Shown piece after piece: positions 1 through 4,884 of a stretch of 7,539 nt of DNA; within the stretch, counting starts at the first letter, position 1, and each line of letters opens with the position of its first letter. The notes under the pieces were generated by a model. That model was not told where the DNA came from. It saw only the letters and a program-made list of their open reading frames with translations, and searched no databases. The DNA is from an uncultured Lentisphaeria bacterium. Its GTDB lineage: Bacteria; Verrucomicrobiota; Lentisphaeria; Victivallales; UBA1829. The stretch spans positions 1-7,539 of the forward strand of contig CAJMAW010000135.1 of the NCBI GenBank assembly GCA_905211485.1. Reading direction: 5' to 3'. A program made the position numbers and the translations under genes.

Positions 1-437
1 CGGACGCGGCGGCGGATCCCGTCTCGGGAGAAGAGAAAAACAGGGGGGGATTCGTATACTGCATCACCGTACGCGGCGTCACGGGCGAGCGAAGCGGACT
101 CCCGGAGGATTTGAAACAGCGTCTGGAAACGCTGAAAAAACTCTCCCCCCTCCCCGTCGCCGCCGGGTTCGGAATCAGCGACTATGGAACCGCACGCGCT
201 TCCGCGGAGTCCGCGGACGGCATCATTGTCGGCAGTTCCTTTGTGAAAATTCAGAATTCCTCTCTCCCGGAAGAGGAAACTCAGGCGAATCTCCGAATGG
301 ACCGCCCTTCTTTCGTCCGCAAGGACCTTCTGAAAATCTTCCGTTTCCTCCCTGTTTTCCACATTTCTTTTCCTCGTTTCTCTTTTCCTGCTGCAGAAGA
401 AGAGAAACGGGGAAAAAGGCAAGGAGAAATAAAATAA
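1..437 (+). CDS. trpA: Tryptophan synthase alpha chain, C-terminal part (5' end outside window)
   Basis: This is the C-terminal part of TrpA, which cleaves indole-3-glycerol phosphate to indole and glyceraldehyde-3-phosphate in the TrpA2B2 complex of the cytoplasm. The visible residues run in the frame starting at base 3. They include the strand and loop GFVYCITVRGVTGERSGLP (the GVTG loop closes over the active site) and then PVAAGFGIS and ADGIIVGSSFVKI, which bind the substrate phosphate in the last beta/alpha units of the TIM barrel. The final helix is recognisable around PSFVRKDLLKIF. A normal TrpA would stop about there. This frame continues for roughly 28-30 further residues, rich in F, P, K and E, to a TAA at 435-437, through a long inverted repeat. 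The residues just before GFVYC also fit the family poorly, next to a run of seven G at 43-49. It is convergent with the pseudopilin operon. Family identity is secure; the tail may reflect a lost stop or a frameshift. Confidence 0.9.
   Translation, partial: DAAADPVSGEEKNRGGFVYCITVRGVTGERSGLPEDLKQRLETLKKLSPLPVAAGFGISDYGTARASAESADGIIVGSSFVKIQNSSLPEEETQANLRMDRPSFVRKDLLKIFRFLPVFHISFPRFSFPAAEEEKRGKRQGEIK
368..416. repeat. Long imperfect inverted repeat inside the trpA tail
   Basis: Bases 368-386 can pair with 398-416. That gives 19 consecutive pairs, including two G-U wobbles in the RNA, around an 11-nt loop. The centre of the stem is CGTTTCTCTT against AAGAGAAACG. No T-run follows on either strand, so it does not look like an intrinsic terminator. 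It could be an RNase III or 3'-end stability element of the trp message. It sits within the extended reading frame of trpA, which suggests that the frame has run into what used to be 3' untranslated sequence. Confidence 0.7.
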
Positions 438-468
438 AAAAAAGAAAGAGGGATTCTTTCCCTCTTTC
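434..468 (-). terminator. Intrinsic terminator of the pseudopilin operon, possibly bidirectional
   Basis: The arms at 444-453 (GAAAGAGGGA) and 459-468 (TCCCTCTTTC) form a perfect 10-bp stem around a 5-nt loop. Read on the minus strand, the stem is followed at once by a T-rich run, the complement of the A-run at about 434-443. It lies 36 nt beyond the stop of the downstream pseudopilin gene. On the plus strand the stem is followed by a pyrimidine-rich but interrupted run, so it may also stop trpA transcripts, less efficiently. Confidence 0.8.
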
Positions 469-503
469 CTCTTTCTTCTCAGGATCGGATGGAAAATAAG
501 AAA

Positions 504-1106
504 TCAGTTGCTCCAGGAGGAAATGACTTTGTTTCTCTCCTCCTCGGAACTGGGATCATCCACAGTGTTGCTTCCGTAGGAATAGACCGCGACATTCGTT
601 CTCAGCTTATCAGGATCGTCGTTTTTCCGGGCGGCGTTCGGGAGAGTGATGACTTTGTCATAATCCGTATCCATCAGGATGCCATAGGAACGGCCCCAGG
701 GATCGCGGAATCCGTTTTTCTTAACATCGGAGCTGTAATAGGCAGTCGAAGCCTCCAGGAAGATGATGCCCCTGGGATTCTGCTTGCGCTGATCCGATGA
801 ATCATTCGGTGTTTTCCCGGCATCGGTATGATCCGAGAAGGTCAGGATATCCATCAGCTTATAATAGTTGCTATCCAAGGTATCATTCCTTGATCCTGGT
901 TCAAAGTCACTGGAAACAGGAAACTTCCCATATTCTGATTCAAACTGTTTGAGAGCGGTGACAATGGCGCTGATTTCGCCTCTGGCCTTGGATTCCTTGG
1001 CTTTCGTCCTCACCATTCCGATGGCGGGCAGGAGAATTCCCATCAGGATTGCAATCACGGCAATCACGACCAGAAGTTCAATCAAGGTAAACGCTTTTCT
1101 TTTCAT
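504..1106 (-). CDS. Type II secretion-like pseudopilin (prepilin N-terminal methylation domain), second gene of pair
   Basis: This is a 200-residue GspG-like pseudopilin, expected to be cut and N-methylated by a prepilin peptidase and then held in, or assembled from, the inner membrane. The short basic leader MKRKA is followed by FTLIELLVVIAVIAILMGIL, a class III signal with Glu at position +5 of the mature chain and a single hydrophobic helix (residues 6-30). A soluble domain follows with an amphipathic helix (about 36-60), DPWG at 135-138, as in GspG-type major pseudopilins, and an Asp-rich end (YGSNTVDDP, then ISSW) resembling the calcium-site region of that family. ATG 1104-1106 is chosen because it gives the standard short basic leader and has an AAAGGA ribosome site upstream; an in-frame ATG at 1181 would add 25 unlikely residues. 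It starts 40 nt after its paralogue and shares its transcript. No secretin, ATPase or peptidase gene is nearby, so the substrate or filament served is unknown. Confidence 0.88.
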   Translation of the reverse strand: MKRKAFTLIELLVVIAVIAILMGILLPAIGMVRTKAKESKARGEISAIVTALKQFESEYGKFPVSSDFEPGSRNDTLDSNYYKLMDILTFSDHTDAGKTPNDSSDQRKQNPRGIIFLEASTAYYSSDVKKNGFRDPWGRSYGILMDTDYDKVITLPNAARKNDDPDKLRTNVAVYSYGSNTVDDPSSEEERNKVISSWSN

Positions 1107-1146
1107 GGGGAAAAATCCTTTCTGATGGATGAAGTTTCTGAGCAGC

Positions 1147-1725
1147 TCAGTCTGTCTTTCTCTTGAAGTTCGTGATGTCATCGCCTTTGCCGAAGTGATC
1201 CTTGTAGCTGGATATAAAGGCGGGAGTCAGCGATTTCTTATCAGGATCTTCAGGATCTTCACCCCACTCGAGTGTCTTCCCGGAAGATCCCAATTTCATA
1301 TCATTTCCAAGGGATCCGATATCAAACCCACCGCGGTTGAAATAACCGGGACAGCGGTAAAGAATCGGAGAGCCGTATGCGTCAAGCAGATTTCCGTCAC
1401 GATCCTTTGACATAGAATCATACTCAATGAACTGAGCAAAATTTAAATTAATTTTTTCCAGATCACCCTTATGTGTAATATTGAAAACATTGACCTCTCC
1501 TTTCTCTGACGGGATGTAATACCCGTATTTCGCCTTGTAGTTCTCCAGTGCGACTTCGATTGCCTTGATGATTCCCCTCGTCTTGGCATCGGCACTGTTC
1601 TTGTTGATCAGCGGGACAATGCCGATGGTAATCCCGGCAAGCACAGCCATGATCGCGATCACAGCCAGCAGCTCCACCAGTGTAAACTTTCTCTTCCCGT
1701 TACCCGAAGTCCTGACAATATCCAT
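1147..1725 (-). CDS. Type II secretion-like pseudopilin, first gene of pair
   Basis: This is a 192-residue pseudopilin and a paralogue of the next gene. A 13-residue leader ending in GKRK precedes FTLVELLAVIAIMAVLAGIT, with Phe14 as mature residue 1 and Glu18 as the conserved Glu+5. A helix containing KTRGIIKAIEVALENYKAKYGYY (residues 48-70) corresponds to KARGEISAIVTALKQFESEYGKF in the neighbour. DAYGSP (115-120) replaces the usual DPWGxP, and GKGDDITNFK near the C-terminus matches the calcium-site segment. ATG 1723-1725 has a strong GGAGAGG ribosome site 6 nt upstream; the reading frame stays open to an ATG at 1890, but that would overlap the promoter and place 55 unlikely residues before the signal. 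An 18-bp exact tandem repeat at 1242-1259 encodes the EDPEDP acidic stretch. It is the promoter-proximal gene of the operon. Family assignment is firm; its role is unknown. Confidence 0.88.
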   Translation of the reverse strand: MDIVRTSGNGKRKFTLVELLAVIAIMAVLAGITIGIVPLINKNSADAKTRGIIKAIEVALENYKAKYGYYIPSEKGEVNVFNITHKGDLEKINLNFAQFIEYDSMSKDRDGNLLDAYGSPILYRCPGYFNRGGFDIGSLGNDMKLGSSGKTLEWGEDPEDPDKKSLTPAFISSYKDHFGKGDDITNFKRKTD

Positions 1726-1762
1726 GGGAGGCCTCTCCGCTTGTTTTTTCTTTCCGGGGACT

Positions 1763-1791
1763 ATTATAACACAAAAAACAGAAGAATGCAA
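1763..1791 (-). promoter_or_regulatory. Sigma70-type promoter for the pseudopilin operon
   Basis: Reading the minus strand, TTGCAT (complement of 1786-1791) and TATAAT (complement of 1763-1768) are separated by exactly 17 nt. The -10 is a perfect consensus and the -35 matches at four of six positions. Initiation would fall near 1756, giving a leader of about 30 nt before the ATG at 1725. Its -35 lies 22 bp from the -35 of the divergent ychJ promoter. Confidence 0.85.
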
Positions 1792-1813
1792 CACAAATAT
1801 CCTCATTTCCGAT

Positions 1814-1842
1814 TTGAAATTCCGCAAAATATGCCGTATTAT
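1814..1842 (+). promoter_or_regulatory. Sigma70-type promoter for the ychJ-like gene
   Basis: TTGAAA (1814-1819) and TATTAT (1837-1842) are separated by 17 nt. Each element is close to consensus. Initiation near 1849 would give a leader of about 57 nt ending in the ribosome site GGAGG at 1896-1900. It is divergent from, and back to back with, the pseudopilin promoter. Confidence 0.7.
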
Positions 1843-1905
1843 TTGCCACCGGTCCGTGCAGAACGGAGATTTCAACGGAATTTGATGCAACCTATGGAGG
1901 AAAGA

Positions 1906-2400
1906 ATGCCTGCGGAAAAATGTCCCTGCGGAAGCGGAAAGACCTATGCCGCCTGCTGCAAGAAAATCATCTCGGGAGAAAAAAAGGCGGAAACGCCTGA
2001 AGAACTCATGCGCTCCCGTTATTCAGCATACGCAAAAGCGGAAATCGACCATATCCTGAATTCCACCCATCCGGAACAGAGAGAGAGCAATGACAGAGAG
2101 GAAATCCGGAAATGGTCTGAAAAATCCGAATGGCAGGGGCTGGAAATCATCCGCTGCGAACGCGGAGGGAAAGAGGATCAGGACGGAACTGTCGAATTCA
2201 TCGCCCGCTATGCCGACCACGGAGTCAATCTGGAACACCATGAAATTGCGGAATTCCGCCGCGACAACGGAGAATGGTTCTTCTATGACGGCAAAATGGT
2301 CCCGCAGAAACCCTTTGTCCGGACCGAACCGAAAATCGGGCGGAACGATCCCTGCCCCTGCGGCAGCGGGAAAAAATACAAGAAGTGCTGCGGGAAATAA
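1906..2400 (+). CDS. ychJ: YchJ family protein with two SEC-C zinc motifs
   Basis: This is a 164-residue soluble protein of the YchJ/UPF0225 family; E. coli YchJ is of similar size. It has an N-terminal SEC-C motif with Cys6, Cys8 and Cys17-Cys18, followed by the family signature LMRSRYSAYAKAEIDHI (34-50). The middle part (about 34-135) is expected to adopt the NTF2-like YchJ fold and contains EWQGLEI and GEWFFYDG. A C-terminal SEC-C motif, GRNDPCPCGSGKKYKKCCG (145-163), has Cys150, Cys152 and Cys161-Cys162. SEC-C motifs bind zinc and are also found at the C-terminus of SecA, but the molecular role of YchJ itself is not established. ATG 1906 is chosen for GGAGG five nt upstream; in-frame ATGs at 1885 and 1894 are possible but the second begins inside that ribosome site. 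It is monocistronic as far as can be seen and divergent from the pseudopilins. Confidence 0.92.
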   Translation: MPAEKCPCGSGKTYAACCKKIISGEKKAETPEELMRSRYSAYAKAEIDHILNSTHPEQRESNDREEIRKWSEKSEWQGLEIIRCERGGKEDQDGTVEFIARYADHGVNLEHHEIAEFRRDNGEWFFYDGKMVPQKPFVRTEPKIGRNDPCPCGSGKKYKKCCGK

Positions 2401-2782
2401 CTCTCCGGCAGAACATCAACAGCAGAGGGCGCCTCCTTTCTTCTCCTCCTCCGGGCGGGAAGAGACGCAGGAACAGGAAATGGGAGCGCCTTCCGCCACC
2501 CCCGACACCCCCTCCCCGCCGCCTTCTCCTCTCTTTCTGCCTCCACACACCGCCGCCGGCAGGAGAGTTCACTGCAGCAGCGGAGGGGACCGGAAACTCA
2601 AAAAGGAAACAAAAAAACACGCCCAGCGGAATGAGGGATAAGGACAGAAGCCGGAAAAGCCTGCAAACTGCAGCAATCCTGCCCCCCGGTTTTCCCCCCT
2701 GCGGAAACGGCGGGTATTTTCAAACGCTTTCCTTTTCCTTCCCCCGGATACAAAACGAAAAACGACAGGAGCATACGCGGAC
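2401..2782. other. 382-bp intergenic region with C-rich tract, no gene recognised
   Basis: Several frames stay open here, but their translations are repetitive Pro/Ser/Arg-rich or Arg/Gly-rich and resemble no family, so none is called. Positions 2489-2556 are strongly C-rich and G-poor on the plus strand, with C-runs at 2499-2503, 2508-2512 and 2514-2517; the minus strand is correspondingly G-rich. A bulged stem, 2686-2695 with 2703-2710, followed by TATTTT is a weak candidate for a terminator. The last 70 bases carry no clear promoter for the next gene. AGGAG at 2767-2771 is its probable ribosome site. Confidence 0.6.
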
Positions 2783-3262
2783 ATGATCTATGACAACATC
2801 AGGAATTGGCGGTTTTACCGTTTCAGCCAGACGCTGGGAAAAGCATTCCTTTTTCTGGAGAACCTCCCGAAGGACATTGCAGACGGTGAATATGAAATCG
2901 ACGGGCGGCGCATTTTCGCCAATGTCATGACATACGACACTGCGCCCGGCCCCGCCCCCATGCTGGAAACCCACCGCAAATATGTGGATATTCAATTTGC
3001 GATTCAGGGCACTGAAGTCCTGATTGCGACGCCGTGCGACGCTTTGAAAACACATACACCCTATGATGCAGTCCGGGACGCGGAATTTCTTCATCTTCCA
3101 GGGGATCGGGAAGCGGTCCGACTGGAAATGACTCCGGGCATGTTTGCGGTCTTTTTCCCATGGGACGCACATTTCGGGCGTCTTGCGCCGCAAATGCCTC
3201 CGTCCTCCGGGTCCGCCATCCGGAAAACGGTAATCAAGGCGGATTTTTCCCTGTTTGAATAA
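2783..3262 (+). CDS. YhcH/YjgK/YiaL family (DUF386) cupin-like protein
   Basis: This is a 159-residue cytoplasmic protein of the YhcH/YjgK/YiaL family, whose members adopt a double-stranded beta-helix fold and bind a metal. Several sit in sialic-acid or other sugar catabolic operons, or match the beta subunit of the evolved beta-galactosidase (EbgC). Family hallmarks are FANVMTYDT (45-53), ETHRKYVDIQ (62-71, with the probable metal ligands Glu62 and His64), PGMFAVFFPWDAH (118-130, with His130) and RKTVIKAD near the C-terminus. The length is typical. The start has AGGAG eleven nt upstream, slightly far. No sugar transporter or kinase lies next to it, so the sugar acted on cannot be named; a role in amino-sugar or uronate metabolism is only suggested by the nearby glmM. 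It stands alone, 246 nt before the micro-ORF and glmM. Confidence 0.9.
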   Translation: MIYDNIRNWRFYRFSQTLGKAFLFLENLPKDIADGEYEIDGRRIFANVMTYDTAPGPAPMLETHRKYVDIQFAIQGTEVLIATPCDALKTHTPYDAVRDAEFLHLPGDREAVRLEMTPGMFAVFFPWDAHFGRLAPQMPPSSGSAIRKTVIKADFSLFE

Positions 3263-3280
3263 TTGGGAAGGGGAAAAATG

Positions 3281-3320
3281 CGTGAAAATCTCATGAAATC
3301 TCATGAAATATTGTGAAATA
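3281..3320. repeat. Helically phased TGAAA repeat (AAATCTCATG tandem)
   Basis: AAATCTCATG occurs twice in exact tandem followed by AAAT (3286-3309). TGAAA recurs at 3283, 3294, 3304 and 3314, that is, with spacings of 11, 10 and 10 bp, about one helical turn. TTGTGAA at 3311-3317 recurs at 3382-3388. The repeat lies between the YhcH-like gene and glmM. Phased A-tracts of this kind can bend DNA or form stacked binding sites for a regulator; which applies here is not known. Confidence 0.7.
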
Positions 3321-3358
3321 TCCGGACGGAAGAGCGAACCCGCGGACATTTTTATTTT
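3316..3358 (+). terminator. Possible weak intrinsic terminator after the YhcH-like gene
   Basis: Bases 3316-3324 can pair with 3343-3351 (eight pairs, one mismatch) around an 18-nt loop. TTTTT, A, TTTT runs from the end of the stem (3349-3358). The large loop and AT-rich outer stem make it a poor terminator by usual criteria. Confidence 0.3.
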
Positions 3359-3373
3359 CTAATTCAGTATATC
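3343..3373 (+). promoter_or_regulatory. Tentative glmM promoter
   Basis: CGGACA (3343-3348) and TATATC (3368-3373) could serve as -35 and -10, but the spacing is 19 nt and neither element is close to consensus. The AT-rich stretch 3349-3388 is the likeliest promoter region between the two genes, because the sequence that follows is a polypyrimidine leader. Confidence 0.3.
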
Positions 3374-3399
3374 ATTCAAAATTGTGAACAAGGGAAAAA

Positions 3400-3472
3400 C
3401 TTTTCTTCTTTTCTCTCTTCCTCCTTTTTTCCTCCCCGGATCCGGGAGGGAATTTTCCTGGAGGAAAGGAAG
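3400..3472 (+). promoter_or_regulatory. Structured leader of glmM: pyrimidine tract and attenuator-like hairpin
   Basis: Bases 3400-3437 are 38 consecutive pyrimidines, followed by purine-rich blocks at 3444-3452 and 3459-3473. Bases 3428-3438 and 3443-3452 form a GC-rich hairpin with a GATC tetraloop and one bulged C, followed directly by TTTT (3453-3456), like a short-tailed terminator. The CCTCC at 3420-3424 can instead pair with GGAGG at 3460-3464, the ribosome site of the micro-ORF. Mutually exclusive pairings are therefore possible, as in leaders that control transcription or translation. It does not resemble the glmS ribozyme or another riboswitch known to me. Confidence 0.4.
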
Positions 3473-3508
3473 ATGAGAGGGGAAGACAGCAGACAGCAGA
3501 ACAGGTGA
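3473..3508 (+). CDS. Putative 11-residue leader peptide ahead of glmM
   Basis: ATG at 3473 is preceded by GGAGG (3460-3464) at a spacing of 8 nt, a better ribosome site than most genes here have. It opens an 11-codon frame, MRGEDSRQQNR, ending in TGA at 3506-3508. That stop overlaps an in-frame glmM start codon in the arrangement TGATG (ATG at 3508). The arrangement would couple glmM translation to the micro-ORF. The peptide has no recognisable family or run of regulatory codons, and chance is a real alternative. Confidence 0.35.
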   Translation: MRGEDSRQQNR

Positions 3509-3513
3509 TGTCA

Positions 3514-4884
3514 ATGGGCAGATTATTCGGAACCGATGGAATCAGAGGCAAGGCGAACCAGTATCCGATCACACCGGAAATGGCGTTGAATGTAGGCAAG
3601 GCGATCGCGAAAGTGTTTTCGGAGGCGAAAACACCGGGCGTGGGCGGCACGGCGGGGAATCCCAGAGCCGTCATCGGAAAGGACACGCGTCTTTCGGGCT
3701 ACATGCTGGAAACGGCGCTGACCAGCGGACTGGTCAGCATGGGAATGGACGTCTTTGAAATCGGGCCCATGCCCACTCCGGCGGTCGCGCACCTGACACG
3801 CTCCATGTGCGCAGACTGCGGCATCATGATCACAGCCTCTCACAATCCCGCCTCCGACAACGGCATCAAACTCTTCAGTTCGGACGGCTACAAACTCCCC
3901 GATGAAACCGAATCCAGAATTGAAGACATCATCTTTGAACTCGAGCAGGATACACGCCGCAACGGCCCCGAAAACATCGGCAAGGCCTTCCGCATCGACG
4001 ACGCCAGAGGACGCTATATCGAATTTGCCAAAAGCTCCATACGGAATTTCTCGCTCCGCGGCATCAAGGCGGTGCTCGACTGCGCCAACGGAGCGGGATA
4101 CTACATTGCGCCGCTGATTCTCAAGGAACTCGGAGTGGAAGTCATCCGGACTGCGACTTCTCCGGACGGATTCAACATCAACGACCGCTGCGGCGCAATT
4201 CATCCCCAGAACGTGGCACGCCTTGTGAAGGAGCACAAGGCGGACATCGGCATTTCCCTCGACGGTGATGCAGACCGCGTCATCTTCTGCGATGCGGACG
4301 GCAAGGTCGTCAACGGCGACCGCATCATCGGGCTCTGCGCCCTCGATTACAAACAGCGCGGCAGACTCAACGGCAATGCCGTGGCTGTCACCAGCATGAG
4401 CAATCTCGGGCTGATCGACGCCATGAATCAGGCAGGCATCCAGGTGGAAATCACCGCGGTCGGAGACCGTTACGTCATCGAACGCATGAAGGAACTGAAT
4501 CTGAACCTCGGCGGCGAACAGGCCGGGCACCTCATTTTTCACGACTATGCCACCACAGGCGACGGCATCATTTCCGCCCTGCATGTTCTCAAGCTCATGA
4601 AAACGAAAGACAAACCTCTTTCCGAACTGGCAGCCTTCATGGAAGAATATCCGCAGGTGCTTTCCAGCATTCCGGTCCGGAAACGCGTCCCGGTCGAGAC
4701 TCTGCCGCTCCTTTCAGGGACAATTGCGGAAGCGGAAAAGGAACTCGGCGCAAACGGACGCGTCGTCGTCCGCTATTCCGGGACTGAAAACAAAATTCGC
4801 CTCCTTGTCGAGGCAAAAAGCCAGGACGCCGTGAAACGCTGGAATGCAAAACTGACCGATGCCGTCAAAAAGGAGCTTGCATGA
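3514..4884 (+). CDS. glmM: Phosphoglucosamine mutase
   Basis: GlmM converts glucosamine-6-phosphate to glucosamine-1-phosphate in the cytoplasm, the step before UDP-GlcNAc synthesis. All four domains of the alpha-D-phosphohexomutase fold are present in the 456-residue product. LFGTDGIRG (4-12) is near the N-terminus. TASHNP (107-112) carries Ser109, the residue that is phosphorylated. DGDADR (250-255) is the magnesium-binding loop. GGEQAGH (333-339) is the sugar-binding loop and RYSGTE (420-425) the phosphate-binding loop. Residues 40-50, GGT- and GNP-containing, form a small insertion compared with typical GlmM. ATG 3514 is chosen because AGGTGAT (3503-3509) is an exact anti-16S match at proper distance and yields the usual short N-terminus. 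In-frame GTG 3505 and ATG 3508 are alternatives, the latter overlapping the micro-ORF stop. The stop overlaps the next start (ATGA), indicating coupled translation. Confidence 0.96.
   Translation: MGRLFGTDGIRGKANQYPITPEMALNVGKAIAKVFSEAKTPGVGGTAGNPRAVIGKDTRLSGYMLETALTSGLVSMGMDVFEIGPMPTPAVAHLTRSMCADCGIMITASHNPASDNGIKLFSSDGYKLPDETESRIEDIIFELEQDTRRNGPENIGKAFRIDDARGRYIEFAKSSIRNFSLRGIKAVLDCANGAGYYIAPLILKELGVEVIRTATSPDGFNINDRCGAIHPQNVARLVKEHKADIGISLDGDADRVIFCDADGKVVNGDRIIGLCALDYKQRGRLNGNAVAVTSMSNLGLIDAMNQAGIQVEITAVGDRYVIERMKELNLNLGGEQAGHLIFHDYATTGDGIISALHVLKLMKTKDKPLSELAAFMEEYPQVLSSIPVRKRVPVETLPLLSGTIAEAEKELGANGRVVVRYSGTENKIRLLVEAKSQDAVKRWNAKLTDAVKKELA

Noticed and set aside
1242..1259. Exact 9-bp tandem repeat
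   Set aside because: It lies inside the pseudopilin gene, keeps the frame and simply encodes a doubled EDP motif, so it is not a separate element.
2090..2641. Open frames on both strands through the 3' end of ychJ and the following gap
   Set aside because: The translations are low-complexity Pro/Ser/Arg-rich or Gly/Arg-rich, overlap the certain ychJ gene out of frame, and follow from the C-rich composition.
3400..3513. glmS-type ribozyme or known riboswitch before glmM
   Set aside because: None of the conserved core sequences I know for such RNAs is present; only the pyrimidine tract and hairpins are visible.
3523..4584. 353-codon open frame antisense to glmM
   Set aside because: It is a complement-strand shadow of a strongly conserved gene; its translation is Val/Ala/Asp-rich without any family motif, and it has no promoter or ribosome site.
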